Positions 44,385 to 53,132 of a stretch of 64,000 nt of DNA are shown one piece after another. Origin of the DNA: JAZGER01 sp036480335 (GTDB taxonomy: Bacteria; Pseudomonadota; Gammaproteobacteria; DSM-19610); NCBI GenBank assembly GCA_036480335.1, contig JAZGGH010000080.1, forward strand, positions 9,121 to 73,120. The letters are read 5' to 3'. The notes under the pieces were generated by a model. That model did no database searches. It was given only the letters and a program-made list of their open reading frames with translations, and was not told the origin of the DNA. The first letter of the stretch is position 1. The number at the start of each line of letters is the position of its first letter. A program made the position numbers and the translations under genes.

Positions 44385-45812
44385 TTATTCAGGCGTTTTC
44401 AGCGCCAGGAAGACGGGTCCGCCACGGCGTTGAATCAGCACGGCCACTGATTTTCCAGCAGGTAATTTGTCAACTACCTTATCAAACGTTTTTACGCTAT
44501 CAACAGGCTTGTTATCGATACGCAGGATCACATCACCTTGATGAAAACCGGCATCCGATGCAGCACCTTCACCAACCTGCTCGATCAGAACACCGCCATT
44601 ATCCAGCTCCAGTTCACTCTTTTGCTCATCGGATAGATTAGCTACATCCACACCCAGGCGGTTATTCGTCAATGCTTTGCTATCTGAAGCTTTTGCCATC
44701 ACCGCACCTTCTTCAGGCAACTCACCCAGTTTGATCGTGAATTTGGTCAACTTGCCGTCACGCATAACACTAACAGGCACTTCCTTACCGACTGGCGTAC
44801 TCCCAACTACCGGTGGCAGGGATGAAGAGCGTTCGATATCTTTACCATTGAATGAGACAACGACGTCACCGACTTTGAAACCGGATTTCGATGCCGGACT
44901 ATCAGGCAATATTTTAGCAATCAAAGCACCCTGGGGGGTTTTCATGCTAAAGGATTCTGCTAATTCCCGAGTCACGTCCTGAATCAACACGCCCAGCCAG
45001 CCACGGCTCACCTTACCCTTCTGTTTGAGCTGCTCAACCACATCCATCGCAACATCAATCGGAATGGAAAAGGACAACCCCATGTAACCACCAGAACGGC
45101 TGTAGATCTGTGAATTTACACCGACAACTTTGCCTTCAAGATCAAACAACGGGCCACCTGAATTACCTGGGTTTATAGCTACATCAGTCTGAATGAAAGG
45201 CACGTAGTTTTCTTTTGGCAGCGCTCGTCCCTTTGCACTGACTATTCCGGCAGTGGCAGAACGCTCAAAACCAAAAGGTGAACCAATCGCCAGCACCCAT
45301 TCGCCCACCTCGAGCTTTTCCGACTGACCAATCTCTGCTACTGGCAAATGGTCTGCCTCAATTTTCAGTAATGCGATATCACTGCGCGGATCAGTACCGA
45401 TGACTTTTGCCTTTAATTCACGGCGATCCGTCAATCGAACCATAATTTCATCGGCATCTTTGACAACGTGATTATTGGTAATAACATACCCATCTGCCGA
45501 GATAATAAACCCTGAACCCAGCGATGTTGCTTCACGTTCAATTTGCCCACCGCCACGCCCCTGTTGGCCAAAGAAATGCTTATATAGCTCGCCAAAAGGT
45601 GAGCCTTCAGGTAACTCAGGTATTTCAATACCTTCAGGCAATTGCAGGCCAGCAGAGACTTTCTGCGTGGTACTGATATTCACTACTGCCGGACTGACTT
45701 TCCCAATCAGATCGGTAAAATCGGGCAACTGTAATGCATAAGCAAAAGGTGTAATGACGATTGTTACCAGCACCATAAGAGATGTGCATAACGGTTTAAT
45801 TCGAACAGACAT
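44385..45812 (-). CDS. mucD: Periplasmic Do-type serine protease MucD/DegQ
   Basis: The 475-residue protease/chaperone has a signal peptide (about 1-27), a trypsin-like domain with the triad His in TNNHVV, Asp in SDIALLKIE and Ser in PGNSGGPLFD, and two PDZ domains (about 280-365 and 385-470). It removes misfolded envelope proteins and, as MucD, restrains the sigma-E-type response. ATG 45812 is chosen since GGTAGGAG lies 7 bases before it; the frame is open to a TTG at 45827. It closes the rpoE-rseABC cluster. Confidence 0.95.
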   Translation of the reverse strand: MSVRIKPLCTSLMVLVTIVITPFAYALQLPDFTDLIGKVSPAVVNISTTQKVSAGLQLPEGIEIPELPEGSPFGELYKHFFGQQGRGGGQIEREATSLGSGFIISADGYVITNNHVVKDADEIMVRLTDRRELKAKVIGTDPRSDIALLKIEADHLPVAEIGQSEKLEVGEWVLAIGSPFGFERSATAGIVSAKGRALPKENYVPFIQTDVAINPGNSGGPLFDLEGKVVGVNSQIYSRSGGYMGLSFSIPIDVAMDVVEQLKQKGKVSRGWLGVLIQDVTRELAESFSMKTPQGALIAKILPDSPASKSGFKVGDVVVSFNGKDIERSSSLPPVVGSTPVGKEVPVSVMRDGKLTKFTIKLGELPEEGAVMAKASDSKALTNNRLGVDVANLSDEQKSELELDNGGVLIEQVGEGAASDAGFHQGDVILRIDNKPVDSVKTFDKVVDKLPAGKSVAVLIQRRGGPVFLALKTPE

Positions 45813-45880
45813 ATAAACTCCTACCAAAATAACTTTATTAAATTCATAAAATTCACTGTATGAAACCAGTAGTATGGAAA

Positions 45881-46339
45881 CTAGCGGGTCGAAATAGTTC
45901 GCGATAAAACCACAGGCTGATAGCGGTCATCCGAACGGATTTTGCGGGTGAATAATTTTAGCCACCACATACCTCCGGCAAAACCAGCAATGCCCGCAAA
46001 AATACTCATTGCTTCTGTTTGTGTTGAACTCCCCGCATTCGCAAGCCAGTTACCCATCAAGGCGCCAGCAAACAAAGCCAGTAATGGCACAAGATACACA
46101 GCCAGAGACCCTCGCACCAGGGCAGACTCCTGAATACCAATAACCACCTGCTCTCCCGGCTTATAATCGCCAGACGCGAGCACTTCTATTTCGCTTTGCC
46201 GATTACCCACTACTTTACTGATAACCGAAGTACCACATCCCTGCCTGACTGAACAACTGCCACAGGTAGATTGTCTGGATGTTCTAACCCAGACCTTACC
46301 ACCCTGAACCCTGACTATTTCCGCATTTTCTGTCAGCAT
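45881..46339 (-). CDS. rseC: RseC/MucC family membrane protein
   Basis: The 152-residue protein has an N-terminal cytoplasmic domain with four cysteines (STCGSCSVRQGCG), two membrane helices (about 80-100 and 107-125) and a basic C-tail. This matches RseC/MucC, which modulates sigma-E and in E. coli is linked to reduction of SoxR. It lies in the order rseB-rseC-mucD as in Pseudomonas. Confidence 0.93.
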   Translation of the reverse strand: MLTENAEIVRVQGGKVWVRTSRQSTCGSCSVRQGCGTSVISKVVGNRQSEIEVLASGDYKPGEQVVIGIQESALVRGSLAVYLVPLLALFAGALMGNWLANAGSSTQTEAMSIFAGIAGFAGGMWWLKLFTRKIRSDDRYQPVVLSRTISTR

Positions 46340-46360
46340 AATTAGGTACCTCTATTACTG

Positions 46361-47347
46361 TCAGGGTTGGTAACGAACCGACTTACCAAACGTTTCCAGT
46401 GTTTTCAAAGGCACTTCCCCAAGCGCCGTCACGTGATAATTGTTCACCATGGTTCCAAAGGCATTGAGTGCACCACGCCTGGAAATACCGGCGTATTTTT
46501 CATCACCAGGCGCGGCTTTTTCGATATAGAGCGAAACACTTGCCAGGCCATCACTGAACACCCAGTGCTCGACACCTGGATTGTCTTCGGTAAGATCATG
46601 CCAGAAATGACTGGTTTGCATAAAGCCAGGGGGTAGATTCTGAAAATTCCAGTGACCAGATGGCATCACGCCATGCTTTTTGTCACGATGAAAAGACAGA
46701 TCTTTTTCCCGGACCCACTGAAAGCTGGCATCCTGATAAACAGGCCGCAATTTTTTATCGTCGATACTGTCAGGAAAACTAATATCCGTATACATGATGC
46801 TCTCAATAACATTTCCTCTGTCATCAATGAGTTCAGTCTGCAACAACATGTAGGTGTCTTTTTCAGCACACAAAACACGCCCATAACGATAATTATCAAG
46901 CGGCCGAATCAGAATGCGCTGACATTTAAGCCCGGCAATCCTGGCTTCTCCTGTTAACTCAAAATGGTAATTTTTTTCGATTTGCGCAAGATCTCCCGGA
47001 AAACTGACGGGGAAAGGATCGCGTGGCCGACTTCTGTTCAGGATGACAGATTGCTTGTCTCCCAGAACGCAGGTAACCATTTTATTATTGCGAATCACTT
47101 CACGCTTGGGCCCACTGAGAGAAAACAAACGCTCGCGCTCACCATTTTTATCGCTGCTGTGCGTGATATGCATAACATCGGTCTGCTGGCCGCGCTGGTA
47201 TATAAAAGTCCCCTCAAAGTTAGTCATCTGCACAGCAAGAGGCACCTGTTCAAGCCAGTCATGCGCATCCATTTCAGCCGAAGCAGAAAAACCCACGCAC
47301 GATGTTACCAACAGAGTCAGACAGGAATAAATGTGTGTCAATTTCAC
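46361..47347 (-). CDS. rseB: Sigma-E regulatory protein RseB/MucB
   Basis: The 328-residue periplasmic protein has a signal peptide (about 1-24, ending SASA). The large lipid-binding domain (about 30-215; NFEGTFIYQRGQQTDVMHITHSSDKNGERERLFSLSG, KREVIRNN) and the smaller C-terminal domain (about 225-325) are both present. It binds RseA and shields it from the DegS-type protease until mislocalised lipopolysaccharide displaces it. Its start overlaps the rseA stop by 4 bases. Confidence 0.95.
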   Translation of the reverse strand: MKLTHIYSCLTLLVTSCVGFSASAEMDAHDWLEQVPLAVQMTNFEGTFIYQRGQQTDVMHITHSSDKNGERERLFSLSGPKREVIRNNKMVTCVLGDKQSVILNRSRPRDPFPVSFPGDLAQIEKNYHFELTGEARIAGLKCQRILIRPLDNYRYGRVLCAEKDTYMLLQTELIDDRGNVIESIMYTDISFPDSIDDKKLRPVYQDASFQWVREKDLSFHRDKKHGVMPSGHWNFQNLPPGFMQTSHFWHDLTEDNPGVEHWVFSDGLASVSLYIEKAAPGDEKYAGISRRGALNAFGTMVNNYHVTALGEVPLKTLETFGKSVRYQP

Positions 47348-47964
47348 CGATATCCTTCAAAACCAACCACTCTGACGTAAGGCATTGCCCCACGCATTGC
47401 ATCGCTGACTGCATATTCGTTATGATTCACAAGATAACCACTCAAACGCCGCTCAACACTCGGCTCAATTCTGTCCCATTGTTCTGACGATGTTTCAACT
47501 TCAGCAACATTCTGTATCGGTGATACCAGCAAACTGGCTGAATTCACAGCGGGTATCTGGGCATTTTCAGCTGTCAGCAATGCCTCGCTTCCACCACTTT
47601 CAAGATTCTGTATGCTGAAAACAAGGACAACAGCAACCGAAGCAGCAACAGCAAATCCGGTAATCATTTTCCAGGTAGCGTTACTGGTTCTGTTTTCAGT
47701 AGCATGAGGAATAGCCACCGACGGCGCTTCCATCGAATGGATATCATCCTGCTGCAATGCAACACGCACACGTGAAGCCACACCCGTTTCCGATATTTGT
47801 GCAGCGCCGTTACGCATCACCTCACCAATCAATTCATAACGTCCAAGACTGGCGCTCAATGAAGCATCACGTTGCAGACGTCCCAGCAACAAAGGCCGTT
47901 CAACGTCATCAATTTCATCGTCTATCAGTGCAGATAACTGCTCTCTTACTTTATCGTCACTCAT
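47344..47964 (-). CDS. rseA: Anti-sigma-E factor RseA/MucA
   Basis: The 206-residue protein has the cytoplasmic sigma-binding domain (about 1-75; REQLSALIDDEIDDVERPLLLGRL, RYELIGEVMRN), a single helix (about 101-118, GFAVAASVAVVLVFSI) and a periplasmic tail ending YVRVVGFEGYR. It holds sigma-E inactive at the membrane until regulated proteolysis. ATG 47964 follows AGGGGAAA and overlaps the rpoE stop by 8 bases. Confidence 0.94.
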   Translation of the reverse strand: MSDDKVREQLSALIDDEIDDVERPLLLGRLQRDASLSASLGRYELIGEVMRNGAAQISETGVASRVRVALQQDDIHSMEAPSVAIPHATENRTSNATWKMITGFAVAASVAVVLVFSIQNLESGGSEALLTAENAQIPAVNSASLLVSPIQNVAEVETSSEQWDRIEPSVERRLSGYLVNHNEYAVSDAMRGAMPYVRVVGFEGYR

Positions 47965-48559
47965 TTGTTTCCCCTGCACCGGTGTTATCGATCAACGGTC
48001 TGATTCGAGCATCAATCGCTTCTCGCGCTCTGAATATTCGTGATCTCACCGTGCCGATCGGGCATTCCATTGTTTCTGCAATTTCTTCGTAACTGAAGCC
48101 TTCAAGTTCACGCAGAATAATCGCTGTGCGTAAATCTTCCGGTAAATTCTCTATTGCCAGCTGGATCATATTCTCCAGCTCACTTTTTAGTAGCAGATTC
48201 TCCGGGGTAGCGTATTCTCTGAGACTAGCGGCACCATCATATTGTTCCGCTTCATGCGCTTCAATATCGTCTCTTGGCGGTCGTCTACCCGCAGCGACCA
48301 GATGATTCTTTGCCGTATTGATAGCAATTCGGTAAAGCCAGGTATAAAAAGCACTGTCACCGCGAAAATTAGGTAATGCGCGGTAGGCTTTTATGAAAGC
48401 TTCCTGGGAAACATCAAGCACCTCGCTGTGATCGCGGATATAGCGGCCGATGACATTGGCCAGCTTGTGCTCGTATTTACGAACCAGAATGTCGAATGCA
48501 GACTTATCCCCGCCCTGTACGCGCCGGACCAGTTCTTCATCAAGTGTGCGTTCGCCCAT
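47957..48559 (-). CDS. rpoE: Envelope-stress sigma factor RpoE/AlgU
   Basis: The 200-residue ECF sigma factor has region 2 (FDILVRKYEHKLANVIGRYI, DVSQEAFIKAYRALPNFRGDSAFYTWLYRIAINTAKN) and region 4 (LPEDLRTAIILRELEGFSYEEIAETMECPIGTVRSRIFRARE). The frame is open to an ATG at 48607, but ATG 48559 is preferred. It is preceded by AAGGGAAGG, gives the family's length and N-terminus (MGERTLDEELVRRVQ), and a sigma-E-type promoter would start transcripts at about 48607. It is the first gene of the rseABC-mucD cluster and divergent from nadB, as in E. coli. Confidence 0.96.
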   Translation of the reverse strand: MGERTLDEELVRRVQGGDKSAFDILVRKYEHKLANVIGRYIRDHSEVLDVSQEAFIKAYRALPNFRGDSAFYTWLYRIAINTAKNHLVAAGRRPPRDDIEAHEAEQYDGAASLREYATPENLLLKSELENMIQLAIENLPEDLRTAIILRELEGFSYEEIAETMECPIGTVRSRIFRAREAIDARIRPLIDNTGAGETNE

Positions 48560-48613
48560 CTGGGCCTTCCCTTCGATTTTGAGGGCAGTATTCGTGGCTG
48601 TATTCATATAAAA

Positions 48614-48640
48614 TCAGACCCACAACCACCCAAATAGTTC
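48614..48640 (-). promoter_or_regulatory. Sigma-E-type autoregulatory promoter of rpoE
   Basis: On the minus strand TGAACTA (-35 box, consensus GGAACTT) at 48635-48641 is followed after exactly 16 bases by TCTGA (-10 box) at 48614-48618. The expected transcription start is near 48607, giving a leader of about 50 bases to the ATG at 48559. This matches known positive autoregulation of rpoE/algU. Confidence 0.65.
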
Positions 48641-48712
48641 ACCTGGACCACCTGGATACGATAAAGTACCCATCGACCAGACCCGATTCATTACCTTACC
48701 CTATTCTGGCGG

Positions 48713-50329
48713 ATGGCTACAAGTATGCATAGACAACATAAATACGATGTTCTGGTCATTGGCAGTGGCGCTGCCGGTCTTGGCCTGGCGCTCAGACTGC
48801 CGACAAAACTGCGTATTGGCGTCCTCTCCAAGGGCTCATTGAAGGAAGGTAATACCTATTACGCCCAGGGTGGCATTTCCGCCGTTCTCGATAAAGAAGA
48901 CTCTATCCAATCGCATATCGACGACACCATGGATGCAGGTGCCGGCCTGTGTAATCCTGAAGCAGTACGCTTTTCTGTAGAAAACGGCCCTGCAGCCATA
49001 CAGTGGCTTATCGATCTCGGCGTACCTTTTACCCGTGACGATACGAAAAAAAACAACGACTATCACCTGACCCGTGAAGGCGGACACCAGCACCGTCGCG
49101 TGATTCATGCAGCCGATGCTACTGGCAAGGCACTGGAGACCAGCCTCGAAGGCTCTGTCAGAAAACGCGAAAATATCGACCTGTTTGAGCACCATATAGC
49201 GGTCGACCTGATCACCGGAAAACGCCTGCGACAATCCGGCAACCGCTGTCTGGGCGCTTATGCACTTGACCGCAAGCAGGATTGCGTTGAAGTCTTCAGG
49301 GCACGTTTTGTCATCCTCGCCACCGGTGGTGCCAGCAAAGTGTATCTATATACTAGCAACCCGGATACCTCCACAGGCGATGGCATTGCCATGGCCTGGC
49401 GCGCCGGCTGTCGGGTTGCCAACCTCGAATTCAACCAGTTCCACCCGACCTGCCTGTATCACCCGAAAGCCAAATCCTTTCTGATTACAGAAGCCGTGCG
49501 CGGTGAAGGCGGCCGACTGATGCTCCCCGATGGCCGGCCTTTCATGCAACGCTACGATGAACGTGCCGAGCTGGCACCACGTGATATCGTCGCCAGAGCC
49601 ATCGACAATGAAATGAAACGTCGGGGTATTGATCATATTTTACTGGACATAAGCCATAAACCGGCCTCGTTCATAAAAGAACACTTCCCGACCATCAACC
49701 AGCGTTGTATCGAACTGGGCATCGACATCACCAGAGAACCGATACCGGTTGTCCCTGCAGCCCACTACACTTGTGGTGGTGTCATCACCGACCTGAAAGG
49801 ACGCACCGATATCGATGGACTCTACACCATCGGTGAATCCGCCTGTACCGGACTGCATGGCGCCAATCGCATGGCCAGCAATTCACTGCTGGAATGCCTG
49901 GTGTTTTCCGCTGCTGCCGCACAGGATATCGAAAACCAGATAGGCACCACACCCATGCCAGGCGAATTACCGGAATGGGATGAATCCCGGGTTTCCAATT
50001 CGGATGAAGAAGTTGTCGTCAGCCATAACTGGGATGAACTGCGTCATTTCATGTGGGACTATGTCGGCATTGTCAGAACGGACAAGCGTCTGGAACGGGC
50101 ACGCCGCCGCGTTGAGCTACTCGCGCATGAAATTCAGGAATATTATGGAAATTTCAGGGTCAGTAATGACCTGCTTGAATTACGTAACCTGGTACTGGTC
50201 GCTGAACTGATTATTCGATCCGCCCAGCAGCGCAAGGAAAGTCGAGGCCTGCATTACACATTAGACTACCCTCAACAGGATGACAGTAATCCAGCTAGCG
50301 ATACCATACTTACCCCGAATAAATTGTAG
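48713..50329 (+). CDS. nadB: L-aspartate oxidase
   Basis: The 538-residue FAD enzyme oxidises aspartate to iminoaspartate in NAD synthesis. Motifs include the dinucleotide fold VLVIGSGAAGLGLAL, YYAQGGISAVLDKEDS, TREGGHQHRRVIHAADATG, NLEFNQFHPTCLYHP, FLITEAVRGEGG, PAAHYTCGGVITDLKGRT and GLYTIGESACTGLHGANRMASNSLLE. Length matches the family. The start is ATG 48713 (MATSMHRQH) or ATG 48725. It is divergent from rpoE, the same arrangement as in E. coli. Confidence 0.97.
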   Translation: MATSMHRQHKYDVLVIGSGAAGLGLALRLPTKLRIGVLSKGSLKEGNTYYAQGGISAVLDKEDSIQSHIDDTMDAGAGLCNPEAVRFSVENGPAAIQWLIDLGVPFTRDDTKKNNDYHLTREGGHQHRRVIHAADATGKALETSLEGSVRKRENIDLFEHHIAVDLITGKRLRQSGNRCLGAYALDRKQDCVEVFRARFVILATGGASKVYLYTSNPDTSTGDGIAMAWRAGCRVANLEFNQFHPTCLYHPKAKSFLITEAVRGEGGRLMLPDGRPFMQRYDERAELAPRDIVARAIDNEMKRRGIDHILLDISHKPASFIKEHFPTINQRCIELGIDITREPIPVVPAAHYTCGGVITDLKGRTDIDGLYTIGESACTGLHGANRMASNSLLECLVFSAAAAQDIENQIGTTPMPGELPEWDESRVSNSDEEVVVSHNWDELRHFMWDYVGIVRTDKRLERARRRVELLAHEIQEYYGNFRVSNDLLELRNLVLVAELIIRSAQQRKESRGLHYTLDYPQQDDSNPASDTILTPNKL

Positions 50330-50486
50330 AAACCTTTAAATCAGTATGAACAATACACGTATGGAAGCGACTATTATTAATACTTGTTAAAGTTAGAGTA
50401 TTTTTACTTTCTTATTCATATTCTTGATTAATTGACATTCCAGCAACCCCGGTTCAGACTGCAGAAAAATAAAAACTGGAGGACGG

Positions 50487-51770
50487 ATGATTTCCTATAT
50501 AAGATTGTACTCTTATATATTCGTGGTCTGTACTCACAGCGCGTCTGCATTTGCCACCAATGGTTTGAATCTACTCGGCTTTGGAACAGAATCCATAGGC
50601 ATGGCGGGAGCAGATATTTCCATTGCTCGTGACACCTTTGCACTGAACATCAATCCCGCTGGGCTGGCCCAAATTAAAACTGGTCGGCTTGATCAATACG
50701 CGGCCTTTGCTTATGCCCACAAAGTTAGTCATAAGGACGCATTCAACCGCAGAAAAAAAACATCCAATAAGCTAGCATTTCTAGGCGATGTTGGTTACGC
50801 AAAACGTATCAATCGATCGCTGACCGCCGGATTTGGTTTTTTTGCTCAGGGTGGTACAGGCAGTAAATTTAGAAATTTGAATACTGCATTCGGTACACGC
50901 GATGATCTGGCGGTAACTTTTAGAATTGCGCGCATCATTCCTGGGATCGCATATGCTATCAATGATCAACTGTCCCTGGGCATATCGTTACTGCTTACAC
51001 AAGCCTCTCTGGAGCAAGAGATTTTTCCAGACACCTCGTTTATAGACCCAGGCAATGCATTGCCACCTTTTTTCGGCTTCCATTTAAAAGATGCGACAAC
51101 CCTGAAATCGGGCTATAAAACCGGAATTTTGTATAAACCTGCTAAAAACTTATCGCTTGGGTTGTCCTATACCAGTAAAGTTGAACTAGACCTTGATGGA
51201 GGCTATGCCAATGTCAATATGTCTGCCATTGGCCTGGGGAAGGTGCGTTACCGTGATGCTGCATCCAGCGGTATTGATCAGCCAGAAGAGCTAGGCATCA
51301 GTATTGCCTGGCAAGCCAACAATAAATGGCTACTGGTAGCAGAACTGAACTGGATCAACTGGTCTGATGCCGTGAAAAAATCGCTGCTGAAATTCAAAGA
51401 CCCGGACAATCCAGCAGCGCCAGCAGTGCTTGAACAAAGCATGAATCTTAACTGGCGAAATCAGTATGCCATCGCTTTGGGTACTGCGTACCAATGGAGT
51501 GAAAAGTTAGTCGTGCGTGGCGGCTTTAATTATGGCCGCAACCCGATCCCGGCCAACTCAACGAATCCATTGCTTGCACCCATTTCTAAATATCACTTTA
51601 CTGCTGGATTAGGATATACCATCAATGCACATTGGCGAGCAGAAACAGCGTTGGAATATCAAGTGAAAGCATCTGAAACTTATACGAATTCACAACTACC
51701 CTTTGGTGCTAATAGTGAAGAACAGCTTTCCACGCAGGCATTGCATTTTATGGTGAGTTATATCTGGTAA
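50487..51770 (+). CDS. FadL/TodX-family outer-membrane transport protein
   Basis: The 427-residue product has a signal peptide (about 1-24, ending SASA) and the typical N-terminal plug segment ATNGLNLLGFGTESIGMAGADISIARDTFALNINPAGLAQ. Repeated beta-strand sequences follow, ending in an aromatic C-terminal strand (LHFMVSYIW). FadL-like barrels admit hydrophobic compounds such as long-chain fatty acids. GGAGG lies 9 bases before the start. It is directly upstream (21 bases) of the sensor kinase, so its expression or substrate may be tied to that system. Confidence 0.9.
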   Translation: MISYIRLYSYIFVVCTHSASAFATNGLNLLGFGTESIGMAGADISIARDTFALNINPAGLAQIKTGRLDQYAAFAYAHKVSHKDAFNRRKKTSNKLAFLGDVGYAKRINRSLTAGFGFFAQGGTGSKFRNLNTAFGTRDDLAVTFRIARIIPGIAYAINDQLSLGISLLLTQASLEQEIFPDTSFIDPGNALPPFFGFHLKDATTLKSGYKTGILYKPAKNLSLGLSYTSKVELDLDGGYANVNMSAIGLGKVRYRDAASSGIDQPEELGISIAWQANNKWLLVAELNWINWSDAVKKSLLKFKDPDNPAAPAVLEQSMNLNWRNQYAIALGTAYQWSEKLVVRGGFNYGRNPIPANSTNPLLAPISKYHFTAGLGYTINAHWRAETALEYQVKASETYTNSQLPFGANSEEQLSTQALHFMVSYIW

Positions 51771-51791
51771 GGTGATTTTGAGTAGTTAACT

Positions 51792-53132
51792 ATGGCAGGA
51801 ATTTTAAAAATAGTGGATGGTTTTCTAACCAGCGGGTATAAGTTTTCTGGAAATCAGCATCTACAACAGTTTCGTTTTTCCCTGCTCAATTCCCTGCTGA
51901 TCATTGCTTCATTTTTTACCTTACTCAATTATTTTGCCTCGAAAAATGGGTTTGTTGAATTTTCACCGCTATACGAAAAAACCTTATTATTTTATGTTTT
52001 CGCCTGTTTATTTTCGATTTATATACTAAGAAAAGACAAAGCTTACTACCCTGTAGCTACGAACATTGTAGTTCTAAGCTCACTGGTACTTTTCTATTGT
52101 GCCCTGTTTGTTGTATTGAACGATGAATTCAGACTGGTCTGGTTTTTTCTGGTGGTATTTGCCAGCTTCGTCCTGATGGGGAAAAAATACGGCCTTATTT
52201 TGATGCTCTGTGTGCTGGCGAGTATTATCCTGATCAATCAACGTTATGATTTGGGATTTTCCAGATTTGCCCAGTTCACTTTTTTTAATTCATTTTTGAT
52301 TTTTACTGCATTCGCCTATTTCTTTCTGGAGAAAATAGAAAAAGATGCCCTGGAATTCACACTATTGAATAACAGACTAAAACAAAAAGTAGCTCAGGAA
52401 ACACATCAGCGAGAAGAGCATGAACAAATGCTATTGCGACAGTGCCGCATGGCGAATATGGGAGAAATGCTCGACTCGATTGCACATCAGTGGCGTCAGC
52501 CGCTAATGCACATCAATGCAATTTTATTGAATATGGATAATGCTTTGGAGTCGGAAAATCTGAATAAAAATTATCTTGATAGAAAGGTTGATGAAATCTC
52601 TTCTCTAACAGCCCATATGTCGCAAACCATAGAAGACTTTCGAGATCTTTTTAAAACAGAAAAAGAGCGGACGCGTTTTACTCTGAAAGGAATGATGAAC
52701 GATGTCCTGGCTTTGATGAAAAACACGCTTCATGGAATAAATATAGAATATACATCTGGGGAAACAATTTCAGTTCTTGGCTATAAGAGTGAGCTAATTC
52801 AGATCATCATTATACTCTTGAGTAATGCCATTGAAGCACTCAATAGCCGCGATATACGCGACAAGAAGATAACCATCAGTATTAAGAAAAACAGCAGGGA
52901 TGTCACCATCAGTATAGAAGATAACGCCGGTGGTATTCCAGCAGAAGACATCAACAGAATATTTGATCCTTATATGACCACAAAGGAACAGTCCGGCGGT
53001 ACCGGGCTAGGTCTATATATCGCAAAAATCATTGTGGAGCATAAAATGTCAGGCGAGATAAATACCATGAACACAGCGAATGGCGCTAGATTTATCATCA
53101 CATTAAGGGAAGAAGATGTTATCGATACTTAA
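51792..53132 (+). CDS. Membrane histidine kinase (HQWRQPL type)
   Basis: The 446-residue kinase has five or six N-terminal membrane helices (about 25-195) with little periplasmic sequence. A coiled coil (about 200-220) leads into an HQWRQPL-type HisKA box with H232. The ATPase domain has ILLSNAIEALN (N box), IEDNAGGIP, FDPYMTTKEQSGGTGLGLYIAKIIVEH. Such kinases sense changes in or near the membrane. Its last 17 bases overlap the next gene, a response regulator, which is the obvious partner. Confidence 0.92.
   Translation: MAGILKIVDGFLTSGYKFSGNQHLQQFRFSLLNSLLIIASFFTLLNYFASKNGFVEFSPLYEKTLLFYVFACLFSIYILRKDKAYYPVATNIVVLSSLVLFYCALFVVLNDEFRLVWFFLVVFASFVLMGKKYGLILMLCVLASIILINQRYDLGFSRFAQFTFFNSFLIFTAFAYFFLEKIEKDALEFTLLNNRLKQKVAQETHQREEHEQMLLRQCRMANMGEMLDSIAHQWRQPLMHINAILLNMDNALESENLNKNYLDRKVDEISSLTAHMSQTIEDFRDLFKTEKERTRFTLKGMMNDVLALMKNTLHGINIEYTSGETISVLGYKSELIQIIIILLSNAIEALNSRDIRDKKITISIKKNSRDVTISIEDNAGGIPAEDINRIFDPYMTTKEQSGGTGLGLYIAKIIVEHKMSGEINTMNTANGARFIITLREEDVIDT

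Noticed and set aside
48560..48607. Upstream ATG for rpoE at 48607
   Set aside because: The predicted sigma-E promoter would start transcription at about this codon, and the downstream ATG fits the family better.
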